A stretch of DNA of 22,402 nucleotides from Oscillospiraceae bacterium (GCA_029062865.1 JAIDPG010000294.1:1-22402), one strand, 5' to 3'. Positions 13,656 to 22,058 are shown, counted from the first letter of the stretch. Program-made: numbers and translations. The notes: a model not told the origin generated them from the sequence alone.

Positions 13656-13721
13656 TTTCGGGAGTAGTTCGGGGGCAACGCGCTTTAATGCGCCGCCGTA
13701 ACGTTGTTTTTTGATTGTATT

Positions 13722-15488
13722 TTATTCGTTCCCGGAAGAAACTATGCCTTTATCCGCGTCGATAGTCACCGCCGTGCCGCTCCGAAGAATTTGCGCGGCG
13801 TTTTCCGCTCCTACAATTACGGGAATATCCAGCGTCATTCCGACTATCGCAGCGTGACTGTCCGCGCCGTCCTCCTCGGTGATGATCCCCGCCGCCGTTT
13901 TCAGCACGGACAGCAGCTTGTTCGACGTTTTGCGGATCACCAAGATCTGCCCCGACTGGAACCGCTCCAGCGCCTCCTCCTCGTTTTGCGCGACGCAGAT
14001 CGGCGCGGTGACGCTCCCTTTCGTCACGCCCTTTCCCTTGACAAGCACGTCTCCGACGATATGCACCTTCATAAGATTAGTCGTTCCCGAAACGCCGAGC
14101 GGCACGCCCGCGGTTATTACCGTGAGGTCGCCGTTCGCGAGAAGCCCCGCGTCTACCGCCCTCGACACCGCGTGATGAATAAGATCATCGGTATTCGTCA
14201 TCATCTCCTCCGCCATAAGCGGGATAACTCCCCACGAAAGCGCGGTCTGCCGCCACGCGACCTCGCTGGTGGTACAAGAAATTATCGGGCACTCCGGGCG
14301 GAAGCGCGCTAACATACGCGCGGTCGTTCCCGTTTTCGTTACCGTGATTATCGCCGTCGCGCCGAGATCCATTGCCGCCGCGACAGTCGCGTGCGAGATC
14401 GCCGACGAAACGTTAGCCTCCGCGGGTGTATCCAAGCCGTAGAACCGCGCCTTGTAATCAATCGCCTTTTCGGTCGTCTCCGCGATAAGCGCCATTGTTT
14501 TCACCGCTTCTACGGGGTGCTTGCCCGCGGCGGTCTCGCCGGAGAGCATAATCGCGCTCGTGCCGTCGTAAATCGCGTTCGCGACATCCGTCGTCTCCGC
14601 TCTTGTCGGGCGCGGGTTGTGTATCATGCTCTCGAGCATCTGCGTCGCGGTGATGACCTGCTTGTTCGAGTTATATCCCTTTTTGATTATCATTTTCTGT
14701 ATCTGCGGGATCTCCTCAAACGGAATTTCCACGCCCATATCGCCGCGCGCGACCATAAGCCCGTCCGAAACGCGCAGGATCTCGTCGATATTCTTCACGC
14801 CTTCGCCGTTCTCGATCTTCGCGATTATGCGGATGTCGGGTCTGCCTTCCTCTTCGAGTATCTTCCGCACATCGAGAACGTCCTCGGCGCACGTCACAAA
14901 GCTTGCCGCGATGAAGTCAAAGCCCTCTTGTGCCGCGAAGCGAATGTCTGAGATGTCGACTTCGGAAAGATACGGCATCGAGAGCTTCACGCCGGGGATA
15001 TTCACGCCCTTGTTGTTTGAGAGCACGCCGCCCTCAACTACCGAGCAGACAATATCCGCCGTGCCGTCGGCGTTTCTGATAATATCCGAGCACCGCACCG
15101 CCACATTGCCGTCGTCGATGAGTATTCTTGTTCCGACCGAAATATCGTTCGGCAGGTTCTTGTAAGTGATCGAAACGCGCGTGTTGTCGCCCTCGACGTC
15201 CGCGGTAGTAAGCACAAACGTGTCGCCTGTCTTTATCTCGACCTTCTCGTCGTTCCTGAACTTCTTCAGCCGAACCTCCGGACCTTTGGTGTCAAGCAGC
15301 GTCGCGACGGGTCTGCCGAGCTCCTTTGCCACGCGGACTATCTGGTCGTGCGTCGCCTTGTGGCTCTCGTGAGTGCCGTGCGAAAAGTTCTGCCGCGCGA
15401 CGTTCATGCCGTTCTCAATAAGTAAGCGCAGAATTTCATCTGTCTGCGTCGCCGGACCCAGGGTGCATACGATTTTGGTTCTTCTCAT
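13722..15488 (-). CDS. pyk: Pyruvate kinase with C-terminal PEP-utilizer domain
   Basis: Catalyses phosphoenolpyruvate plus ADP to pyruvate plus ATP in the cytoplasm. The 588-residue product matches the long Firmicutes form. The catalytic barrel starts MRRTKIVCTLGPATQT and shows NFSHGTHESH, KGPEVR, the signature IIAKIENGEGVKNID, and ARGDMGVEIPFEEIP; the regulatory C-domain follows. The last 104 residues (about 485-588) are a PEP-utilizer/phosphohistidine domain with DSHAAIVG (H545). An open frame continues 33 codons upstream of the ATG, but AGGAG just before position 15488 and the family start support the shorter form. It has its own promoter (15558-15587, minus), divergent from the symporter gene. 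Confidence 0.98.
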   Translation of the reverse strand: MRRTKIVCTLGPATQTDEILRLLIENGMNVARQNFSHGTHESHKATHDQIVRVAKELGRPVATLLDTKGPEVRLKKFRNDEKVEIKTGDTFVLTTADVEGDNTRVSITYKNLPNDISVGTRILIDDGNVAVRCSDIIRNADGTADIVCSVVEGGVLSNNKGVNIPGVKLSMPYLSEVDISDIRFAAQEGFDFIAASFVTCAEDVLDVRKILEEEGRPDIRIIAKIENGEGVKNIDEILRVSDGLMVARGDMGVEIPFEEIPQIQKMIIKKGYNSNKQVITATQMLESMIHNPRPTRAETTDVANAIYDGTSAIMLSGETAAGKHPVEAVKTMALIAETTEKAIDYKARFYGLDTPAEANVSSAISHATVAAAMDLGATAIITVTKTGTTARMLARFRPECPIISCTTSEVAWRQTALSWGVIPLMAEEMMTNTDDLIHHAVSRAVDAGLLANGDLTVITAGVPLGVSGTTNLMKVHIVGDVLVKGKGVTKGSVTAPICVAQNEEEALERFQSGQILVIRKTSNKLLSVLKTAAGIITEEDGADSHAAIVGMTLDIPVIVGAENAAQILRSGTAVTIDADKGIVSSGNE

Positions 15489-15557
15489 ATTGAAATCTCC
15501 TTTTGAGTTATTTGAAAATCCTCGGCGAAAACCGCGGAATAAATCTCCTATCTTTTT

Positions 15558-15587
15558 ATTATAACCCAAAACCCGCCGTTTTGTCAA
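15558..15587 (-). promoter_or_regulatory. Promoter of pyk
   Basis: On the minus strand TTGACA (complement of 15582-15587), 18-base spacer, TATAAT (complement of 15558-15563). Both boxes are perfect, with start near 15551 and a leader of about 62 nt. Confidence 0.8.
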
Positions 15588-15651
15588 TAGCTATTTAAAA
15601 TAGTAAAACGCTCCCGTTTTTGCGCTCGCTCCCGAAAAAATCAAAAAGCCC

Positions 15652-15680
15652 TTGAAATTGTCACGGATATATGTTATAAT
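15652..15680 (+). promoter_or_regulatory. Promoter of the AGCS symporter
   Basis: TTGAAA (15652-15657), 17-base spacer, extended TGT-TATAAT (15675-15680). The context CCCTTGAAATT is the same as in the ackA promoter. Start near 15687, leader under 30 nt. Confidence 0.8.
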
Positions 15681-15713
15681 TAAAGTGTATTTAATTTTTT
15701 TGAGGTGAATTGT

Positions 15714-17333
15714 ATGAATTTTTTGACAGTCACATTAAGCGAGTCGGCGGCTTGGGAAACGCTTACAGCGGCGGAGAAAATCGCTTACGTAAACGACAAG
15801 ATAGGCACGTTCGTCTGGACGAATATGGGGCTTATCCTGCTTATCGGCGCGGGCGTTATCCTCACGTGCGCGACAAAGTTTTTTCAGGTCTCTCACTTAA
15901 AGACTTGGTGGATGAACACGATAGGCGGCTTGTTCTCGAAGAAGAGCAAGGCGCGCAAGAATAAGGAAAGCGGCTCTGTGTCGCAGTTCCAGGCGCTTTG
16001 CACCGCGCTTGCCGCGACGATAGGCACGGGCAATATCGCGGGCGTGGCTTCGGCTATCGTCATCGGCGGGCCCGGCGCGGTTTTCTGGATGTGGATCGCG
16101 GCGTTTTTCGGTATGATGACGAACTTCTCCGAGAATATTCTCGGCATTTACTATCGCCGCAAGAACTCCGAGGGCGAGTGGAGCGGCGGCGCGATGTACT
16201 ATCTCCAGGACGGTCTGGGCGGCTATAAGGGCTGCAAGATCATCGGCAGAGTGCTCGCGTGCATTTTCTCGGCGTTCGCGGTTCTGGCGAGCTTCGGTAT
16301 CGGCAATATGGGGCAGATCAACAAGATCGTCATCAATATCGACAACGTTCTCCCCGCGAGCCTCGACCTCGGCACTATCGGCAGCACCGACATCAAGTGG
16401 ATGCACGTAATAATCGGCGTTGTGCTTATGATACTCGGCGGGCTGATCATTCTCGGCGGACTTCAGCGCATCGCGTCCTTCGCGGAAAAAGTCGTGCCGT
16501 TTATGGCGGTGGCTTATGTGCTTGGCTGCCTTATCATATTCTTCGCGAACATCACCAACCTCGGCGCTATCTTCGGCAGCATTTTCAAGTTCGCGTTCGG
16601 CATCAAGGCTGTTGCTGGAGGCGCGGCGGGCGTGGCTATCAAGACGATAATCACGCAGGGCTGCAAGCGCGGCGTGTTCTCGAATGAGGCGGGTCTTGGT
16701 TCGTCCGTAATGGTACATAGCGCGTCAAACGTCCGCGAGCCCGTGAAGCAGGGTATGTGGGGAATTTTCGAGGTCTTCGCGGACACTATGGTTGTCTGCA
16801 CGATGACCGCGGTCGTTGTTCTTTCAAGCGGCAAAATCGACCTCGCGACGGGCGCTGTAGCCGAGGACACCGTCGACGCGACGCTCGTCGCAGAGAGCTT
16901 CGGCAAGTATTTCGGGCAGTTCGGCACGATTTTCGTAAGCGTGGCGCTTTTGCTGTTCGCGTTCACAACGGTCGTCGGCTGGTCGCACTACGGCTCGAAG
17001 TCGTTTGAGTATCTGTTCGGCACAAAGGCGGCGAAGGTCTACAAAATCATCTTCGTGCTGATGATAATCAGCGGCGCGGTTATGACAAGCTCGCTTGCTT
17101 GGGATATTTCCGACACGTTCAACGGGCTGATGATGGTGCCGAACCTTATCGGCGTGCTGGCGCTGCTGCCCGTCGTAATAAAGATCACCAAGAACTACGT
17201 CGACCGCCGCATAAAGCGCAAGGAAGTCGAGCCGATGCTCTCCTACGACCCCGCTATCCAAGCCGAACACGCCAAGGACGTGGAGCTTGAGGTCAAAGAG
17301 GAACAAGAAGCATTTCAGCAGGTCAATTCATAA
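15714..17333 (+). CDS. Sodium:alanine/glycine symporter family (AGCS) transporter
   Basis: Imports a small neutral amino acid with sodium across the cell membrane. The 539-residue product has about ten or eleven hydrophobic segments and the AGCS signature GPGAVFWMWIAAFFGM (about 121-136), preceded by ATIGTGNIAGVA. Later come RGVFSNEAGLGSSVM and a WSHYGSKSFEYLFG stretch, both usual for the family. It is longer than most members (about 450-490), with about 30 extra residues before the first membrane segment and a charged C-terminal tail rich in Glu/Lys. The start is ATG 15714 after GAGGTG (15702-15707); the GTG at 15705 belongs to the SD. The substrate (alanine or glycine) is not decided by sequence. 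It has a strong own promoter and a large hairpin just after the stop. Confidence 0.95.
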   Translation: MNFLTVTLSESAAWETLTAAEKIAYVNDKIGTFVWTNMGLILLIGAGVILTCATKFFQVSHLKTWWMNTIGGLFSKKSKARKNKESGSVSQFQALCTALAATIGTGNIAGVASAIVIGGPGAVFWMWIAAFFGMMTNFSENILGIYYRRKNSEGEWSGGAMYYLQDGLGGYKGCKIIGRVLACIFSAFAVLASFGIGNMGQINKIVINIDNVLPASLDLGTIGSTDIKWMHVIIGVVLMILGGLIILGGLQRIASFAEKVVPFMAVAYVLGCLIIFFANITNLGAIFGSIFKFAFGIKAVAGGAAGVAIKTIITQGCKRGVFSNEAGLGSSVMVHSASNVREPVKQGMWGIFEVFADTMVVCTMTAVVVLSSGKIDLATGAVAEDTVDATLVAESFGKYFGQFGTIFVSVALLLFAFTTVVGWSHYGSKSFEYLFGTKAAKVYKIIFVLMIISGAVMTSSLAWDISDTFNGLMMVPNLIGVLALLPVVIKITKNYVDRRIKRKEVEPMLSYDPAIQAEHAKDVELEVKEEQEAFQQVNS

Positions 17334-17335
17334 AG

Positions 17336-17378
17336 ATACCGCACAATTACTGCCCTATGGACGGTAATTGTGCGGTAT
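17336..17378 (+). terminator. Long hairpin after the symporter gene
   Basis: Perfect 15-bp stem ATACCGCACAATTAC (17336-17350) / GTAATTGTGCGGTAT (17364-17378), 13-base loop, starting two bases after the stop codon. Only a short T-poor tail follows, so termination may be partial and allow read-through to the LRR gene. Confidence 0.6.
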
Positions 17379-17412
17379 TGCATTAAAAAACAATTAATGA
17401 GGAGATTTGATT

Positions 17413-18402
17413 ATGTATTGTGAAAAATGCGGCACACAGCTGCCTGACGGCGCAATGTTCTGCACCGAATGCGGAACGCCTCGCGGGAACATCCCCCCCG
17501 CGCCCGTTGAGGCGGCGCAAGTCCCGACGTCGGTCGTTCCGGCTGCAAATTATGCTCAGCCGGCTGCTTCGCGCAAACGCCCGCTCGGGCTTATCGTTAC
17601 AATTGTGATTCTGTCGGTATTGCTTATCGGCGGGGGATTTATCCTGCTGAACAGGAACTCCGCGCCAAAGACGGTGACGATATTGGGCGTGAAATATGAC
17701 GTCGCCACAACAACAGAGTTGAAATTGAACAACAGTGTAATAAGCAACGATCAATTGATAGAGATTGCAGAGCTTACCAATTTGAAAGAATTGTGGTTGT
17801 GGGACGCTCAAATAAGCGATATAACGCCGCTGGAAAAGCTTACCAATTTGACGCGGTTGAATTTGTTTAAAAATCAAATCAGCGATATAACGCCGCTGGA
17901 AAAGCTCACCAATTTGACACATTTGAATTTGTCCCAAAATCAAATCAGTGATATAACTCCGCTGGCAAATCTTACCAATTTGACGAATTTGGATTTACAG
18001 CTCAATAAAATCAGCGATATAACGCCGTTGGAAAAGCTTACCGATTTGGCGTCTTTGGGTTTGACCGACAATCAAATAAGCGATATAACGCCGTTGGCAA
18101 ATCTTACCGGCTTAAAGCAATTGATGTTGGGCGGCACTAAAATAAGTGATATAACGCCATTGGCAAAGCTTACCGATTTGACATATTTGAATTTGGGCGA
18201 CAATCAAATAAGCGATATAACGCCGTTGGCAGAGCTTACCGATTTGACGCAGCTGTATTTGTATCAAAATCAAATTAGGGATATAACGCCGCTGGCGAAG
18301 CTTACCAATTTGGAAGAATTGTGGTTGTGGGACAATCAAATCGGCGACAGCGACATTGAAAGCTTGAAAAGCAAGCTGCCAAACTGTAATATCAAGGGCT
18401 GA
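17413..18402 (+). CDS. Zinc-ribbon, single-membrane-span, internalin-type leucine-rich repeat protein
   Basis: The 329-residue product starts with a zinc-ribbon (C3, C6, C17, C20 as two CxxC pairs). A Pro/Ala linker, one membrane segment at about 57-79 and a short cap region follow. From residue 121 come eight 22-residue repeats of the form LTxLxxLxLxxNxIxDITPLxx and a ninth, diverged end repeat. This is the SDS22/internalin repeat type, a protein-binding surface. By the positive-inside rule (SRKR before the span) the zinc-ribbon is probably cytosolic and the repeats outside. The partner is unknown. GAGGAG lies upstream of the ATG; an in-frame TTG at 17407 has worse spacing. The DNA is clearly more AT-rich, with many TTG leucine codons, than its neighbours, suggesting transfer or a different origin. 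Confidence 0.85.
   Translation: MYCEKCGTQLPDGAMFCTECGTPRGNIPPAPVEAAQVPTSVVPAANYAQPAASRKRPLGLIVTIVILSVLLIGGGFILLNRNSAPKTVTILGVKYDVATTTELKLNNSVISNDQLIEIAELTNLKELWLWDAQISDITPLEKLTNLTRLNLFKNQISDITPLEKLTNLTHLNLSQNQISDITPLANLTNLTNLDLQLNKISDITPLEKLTDLASLGLTDNQISDITPLANLTGLKQLMLGGTKISDITPLAKLTDLTYLNLGDNQISDITPLAELTDLTQLYLYQNQIRDITPLAKLTNLEELWLWDNQIGDSDIESLKSKLPNCNIKG
17773..18300 (+). repeat. Eight tandem 66-bp coding repeats
   Basis: Eight in-frame units of exactly 66 bp, each beginning with CTTACC and containing GATATAAC(G/T)CC. Near-identity at the DNA level, including silent positions, suggests recent duplication or homogenisation, so the unit number may vary between strains. Confidence 0.9.
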
Positions 18403-18431
18403 TTTAGTTTAAAACAAATAACGTCAATGCC

Positions 18432-18476
18432 GTAAGCTCTGTCATCAGAGCCGAAAAAAATAAACCGAAAGCTTAC
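18432..18476 (+). promoter_or_regulatory. Competing hairpins before the chemoreceptor promoter
   Basis: GCTCTG (18436-18441) / CAGAGC (18446-18451) with loop TCAT overlaps an alternative pairing GTAAGCT (18432-18438) / AGCTTAC (18470-18476). A-rich sequence follows on the plus strand, so it is a poor terminator for the LRR gene. Confidence 0.35.
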
Positions 18477-18483
18477 AAAGCTA

Positions 18484-18512
18484 TTGACATTTCCCTTAAA
18501 ATATGTTATTCT
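18484..18512 (+). promoter_or_regulatory. Promoter of the chemoreceptor gene
   Basis: Perfect TTGACA (18484-18489), 17-base spacer, extended TGT-TATTCT (18507-18512). Start near 18519, leader of about 110 nt. It is a housekeeping-type promoter; no sigma-28 flagellar consensus was seen. Confidence 0.75.
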
Positions 18513-18630
18513 ATAAATGGTGGTTTGGATTATCCGGCAATTGAAGATGTTGTGCGGAAAGTCTGAATTTTATGAAATAATACGGCGGTTTTTGCGCGAA
18601 TTCATTCAATAAAAGGAAAGAAGGATCTTA

Positions 18631-20712
18631 ATGGCTCAGGAATCTATAAAGGAAATGAAGAAATCCGTAAAGGGCACAATGCTGCTTATCACGCTCATTC
18701 TAATGGCGATGATTATCTTGAACGTCGTGATTGGAATGATTGCGCAGGCGAAGCTGGCGGAGAAAAACGTCACAAATATGCTGAGCGACAACCTCGGCGG
18801 CGCGTATGCTCAGATGGAGAATACAGCGGAGTATCTCGGCATCCAGATCAGCGACCTCGCGCCCGATGATTTGGCGAATATGTTTAAGGGCAATTCCTGC
18901 GATACGATAATCGTTGACCAGTCCGGCAAGGTGCTCGCCGCGTATTTTATGAGCGGCAATGGGCTTTCGAGCTATGCCGCTTATGTCCAGAAATCGGGGC
19001 AGACGAGCTATTACCCGCAGGCGGTCGGCGGCGCAGGCGTGCGCAGATGTTACGCGGCAAAGGCTATTGAGGGAACGAGCAACACGCTTGTTGTCGGCTC
19101 GCCGTCGGGCGAGTATTACAGCGGGCTTATCGCGTCGTTCTGGGCGAACGTCGTGCTTATCGTGCTCTTGGCGATAATGATCGTTGTTATGAACATCTTC
19201 TTCTCAAAGGTGATCACCACGCCGCTTGACAAGATCCGCGCCAAGATCATCGATATGGCGGGCGGAAATCTTTCCGGCGAGCGCCTTGACATAAACTCCG
19301 ACAACGATCTCGGTGTGCTTGCGTCCTCGGTGAACAACCTCGCGGACAGCACCCGCAACATAATCGGCGACATTCGCGTAACCGCGGAGGAGATAGCCCG
19401 CGATAATCTGAAGGTTAAGCCCACGGCGCAGTACAACGGCGATTTCCTGCCCGTAAAGACTGCGCTTGAGGGCATTGTGGACTCGATGAAGACCGTCGTC
19501 GCGAATGTCGACGCGGCAGGGCGCGAGGTTTCCAACAGCTCCACGCAGATGAGCTCCAACTCCGCTGTGCTGTCGCAGGCGGCGCGCGAGGGCTCCGACA
19601 CGGTAAGTGAGCTCAGCGCGAGCCTCAACCGCGTTCACGACCAGATAAACACCAGCACCGAAAAGGCGGCGCTGGCGAAGGATCTCACGGACAAGTCCGT
19701 CGCGGCGATCAACGAGGGCAACGAGAAGATGATGGATATGCTCTCCGCGATGAAGGAGATCAACGCCACCTCCGCAAAGATCGCGAACATCATCAAGACG
19801 ATCCAGGATATTTCGTTCCAGACCAACATACTTTCGCTGAACGCCTCGATCGAGGCGGCGCGCGCGGGCGCGGCGGGCAAGGGCTTCGCCGTTGTCGCGG
19901 GCGAGGTCGGCAGCCTCGCGGGAAAAACCGCCGAGGCGGCGAAATCCACGACAAAGCTTATCGAAACGTCGCTTAAGGCGGTCGAGCACGGCATGGTCAT
20001 CGCGAACGAGTCTGCCGAGATGCTCGGCATGATGGCGGAAAAGGCAAACGAATCCGCCGCGGTCGTAGAGGAGATCGCGAGAGCCTCCACCGAGCAGGCG
20101 GAGTCGATCCAGCACACTATCGAGGGTATGGACAGAATTTCCGCGTCCGTTATGCAGGTGAACACCGCCGCGCAGGATGCCGAGATGTCGTCCAACACGC
20201 TCGCGTCGCAGTCGGCGATGCTCGCGAAGACGATAAGCCACTTCAAGGTTGACGAGCGCGACCTTCGGAATGTGACTGCTCCGAAGTCCGCGCCGAATTA
20301 CGAGCCCGCTCCCGCGGCGCAGCCGGCTAAGCCCGAAGCGAAGCCCGAGCAGAAGTTCACTCCCAAACCTGCGCCCGCGTCCGCGCCGAAGCCCGCTTCC
20401 AAGCCCGCTCCGAAAATCGAGCTCCCCGACGATAACAAGCCCGCGGCTCCCGCACCTAAGCCCGCGGCAAAGCCCGTAAGCACGGCTAAACCCGCGACCA
20501 AGCCCGCGGTCAAAATCGAGCTCCCGGACGACAACAAACCCGCGGCGGCTGCAAAGCCCGCTCCCGCGTCGGCTCCCAAGCCCGCGCCGAAGCCCACGAT
20601 AAGCCTTCCGGACGACGACAAAGGTTCTTCCGCGCCTGTCGGCGCGCCGATCAAAAAGGCGACAATGCAGCCCGTGACGCGCACGGTGAGAATGGATCCG
20701 GATAAATATTAA
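18631..20712 (+). CDS. Methyl-accepting chemotaxis protein with a long Pro/Ala/Lys-rich tail
   Basis: Membrane sensor that would signal to CheA/CheW. The 693-residue product has a first membrane span at about 16-38, an outer domain of only about 125 residues, a second span at about 170-192, a HAMP region at about 193-245, and a long cytoplasmic coiled coil. The conserved tip is ISFQTNILSLNASIEAARAG (394-413), followed by GKGFAVVAGEV. After residue 548 comes a tail of about 145 residues made of Pro, Ala and Lys, with three LPDD motifs at 598, 631 and 659. Such a tail is not part of the usual receptor, which may end with a short CheR-binding pentapeptide. No che or fla genes are nearby. AAGGA sits five bases before the ATG. 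galM follows 57 bases on without a visible terminator. Confidence 0.94.
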   Translation: MAQESIKEMKKSVKGTMLLITLILMAMIILNVVIGMIAQAKLAEKNVTNMLSDNLGGAYAQMENTAEYLGIQISDLAPDDLANMFKGNSCDTIIVDQSGKVLAAYFMSGNGLSSYAAYVQKSGQTSYYPQAVGGAGVRRCYAAKAIEGTSNTLVVGSPSGEYYSGLIASFWANVVLIVLLAIMIVVMNIFFSKVITTPLDKIRAKIIDMAGGNLSGERLDINSDNDLGVLASSVNNLADSTRNIIGDIRVTAEEIARDNLKVKPTAQYNGDFLPVKTALEGIVDSMKTVVANVDAAGREVSNSSTQMSSNSAVLSQAAREGSDTVSELSASLNRVHDQINTSTEKAALAKDLTDKSVAAINEGNEKMMDMLSAMKEINATSAKIANIIKTIQDISFQTNILSLNASIEAARAGAAGKGFAVVAGEVGSLAGKTAEAAKSTTKLIETSLKAVEHGMVIANESAEMLGMMAEKANESAAVVEEIARASTEQAESIQHTIEGMDRISASVMQVNTAAQDAEMSSNTLASQSAMLAKTISHFKVDERDLRNVTAPKSAPNYEPAPAAQPAKPEAKPEQKFTPKPAPASAPKPASKPAPKIELPDDNKPAAPAPKPAAKPVSTAKPATKPAVKIELPDDNKPAAAAKPAPASAPKPAPKPTISLPDDDKGSSAPVGAPIKKATMQPVTRTVRMDPDKY

Positions 20713-20769
20713 CCTATCCGTACTAACTGCTAGCAACTATTAAACTAACAACTATAAGGGGGAAAATAT

Positions 20770-21807
20770 ATGAGTATTGAATGGAAAGAATACGGCTATC
20801 ATCTCGGCTATCGCTGCTATCTCGTGACGCTTCGCAACACGTTGGGGTATTCCGCGTCGTTTACGAATTTCGGCGCGGCAATGCAGTCGCTTTTAGTTCC
20901 CGACAAGGAGGGCAAAACCGCGGACGTTGTGCTGGGCTATGATACGCTGGAGGAGTACGTCAAGGGCGACAGCTGCTTTGGAGCTTCGATAGGGCGTTTC
21001 GCGAACCGCATAGGCGGCGCGACGTTCTCGCTTAACGGACAGGAGTACAAGCTGTTCGACAACAACGGAGGCAACACGCTCCACGGCGGCGAGTACGGCT
21101 ATCACAAGCGCGTCTGGACGGTCGAGGAGCTCCGCGACGGCGAGGAGCCGTTCGTCATTTTCAAGTACGTAAGCCCGAGCGGCGAGGAGCACTTCCCCGG
21201 TACGCTTACTCTTTCCGTGAAATACACGCTGCTTCCGAACGGCGTGAAGATCGAATACAACGCGACTTCCACCGACGACACGGTTATAAATTTCACAAAT
21301 CATTCTTACTTTAACCTAAAAGGAGATGGCAGCGGAACTATCCTTGACCACGTTGTCTGGCTGAACTCAAAGCAGTACACGCCCGTTGACGCGGGGCTTA
21401 TCCCGACGGGCGAGCTCGCCGACGTATCCGGCACGCCGTTCGATTTCACCGAGCCGAAGAGCGTCCGCACGGATATGGACAACGGAAAGCTCCCGAACGG
21501 CTACGACCACAACTTCATACTCGGCGACAACCGGGAAACACGCACCGCCGCGGTAGTCCGCGAGCCGGATACCGGGCGCGTGATGACCGTCACGACCGAT
21601 ATGCCCGCGATGCAGATGTACGTGTCGATCGGGCTCAACAACGAAAAGGGCAAGGGCGGCAGCGTCTACCCGAAGTTCGGCGGCTTGTGCCTCGAAACGC
21701 AGTTCAGCCCCGACACGCCCAACAAGCCGCAGTTCCCGTCCTGCGTGCTGAAAGCAGGCGAGGAGTTCTCCTCCGCGACGAGCTATACGTTCTCTATGGA
21801 AGATTAA
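20770..21807 (+). CDS. galM: Aldose 1-epimerase (mutarotase)
   Basis: Interconverts alpha and beta anomers of galactose and other aldoses, feeding the Leloir pathway in the cytoplasm. The 345-residue product has the usual length and beta-rich layout. Key residues are visible: GRFANRI (about 75-81), NTLHGG with H105, TNHSYFNL with H178 as the general acid, GYDHNF with D246, and CLETQFSPD with E309 as the general base. The start ATG follows AAGGGGG (20757-20763). It is probably read together with the chemoreceptor upstream, since I see neither terminator nor a good promoter in the 57-base gap. No other galactose genes are present in the window. Confidence 0.96.
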   Translation: MSIEWKEYGYHLGYRCYLVTLRNTLGYSASFTNFGAAMQSLLVPDKEGKTADVVLGYDTLEEYVKGDSCFGASIGRFANRIGGATFSLNGQEYKLFDNNGGNTLHGGEYGYHKRVWTVEELRDGEEPFVIFKYVSPSGEEHFPGTLTLSVKYTLLPNGVKIEYNATSTDDTVINFTNHSYFNLKGDGSGTILDHVVWLNSKQYTPVDAGLIPTGELADVSGTPFDFTEPKSVRTDMDNGKLPNGYDHNFILGDNRETRTAAVVREPDTGRVMTVTTDMPAMQMYVSIGLNNEKGKGGSVYPKFGGLCLETQFSPDTPNKPQFPSCVLKAGEEFSSATSYTFSMED

Positions 21808-21851
21808 CGTGCTGTATAATTACGGCGCATTTTGTCAATTTGTATAACAAA

Positions 21852-21874
21852 TTCCCCCTTCAAAAGAGGGGGAA
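21852..21874 (+). terminator. Hairpin after galM
   Basis: TTCCCCCT (21852-21859) / AGGGGGAA (21867-21874), seven-base loop, followed by ATCTG rather than a T-run. Likely 3' end of the galM message, perhaps acting with the next hairpin. Confidence 0.45.
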
Positions 21875-21968
21875 ATCTGTAAGTATTTTCCGCGCACCGG
21901 CGGGAATAATATAGGATAACACGGAGCGCAGATTCAAAAGTAACTATTCACACCGTATCTTTCCAATG

Positions 21969-22001
21969 AGTGTTTTCCCCACCGGAGGCGGGGAAAACAC
22001 T
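21969..22001 (+). terminator. Second hairpin between galM and the hydrolase
   Basis: Perfect 12-bp stem AGTGTTTTCCCC (21969-21980) / GGGGAAAACACT (21990-22001), loop 21981-21989. The core resembles the other CCCC/GGGG hairpins of the window. A short CTAGCTAATTAC follows, without a T-tract. Confidence 0.5.
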
Positions 22002-22058
22002 CTAGCTAATTACTTACTGTAATTTATCACACTAATATTACCTAAAGGAGCAGAAATT

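Noticed and set aside
13441..13721. glmS ribozyme (self-cleaving riboswitch) upstream of glmS
   Set aside because: The gene and leader length invite it, and AAAGCGCG occurs on the minus strand, but I could not find the conserved core (GCGCC followed by AGAACU, or the GACGAGG segment). A covariance search with the glmS ribozyme family would decide; a significant hit would overturn this.
17773..18300. CRISPR array
   Set aside because: The repeats are contiguous 66-bp coding units without unique spacers and translate into leucine-rich repeats.
18519..18630. Cyclic di-GMP riboswitch in the chemoreceptor leader
   Set aside because: Such switches often precede chemoreceptor genes in Clostridia, but the conserved GCACAGGGCAAACC-type segment and the tetraloop/receptor are not present.
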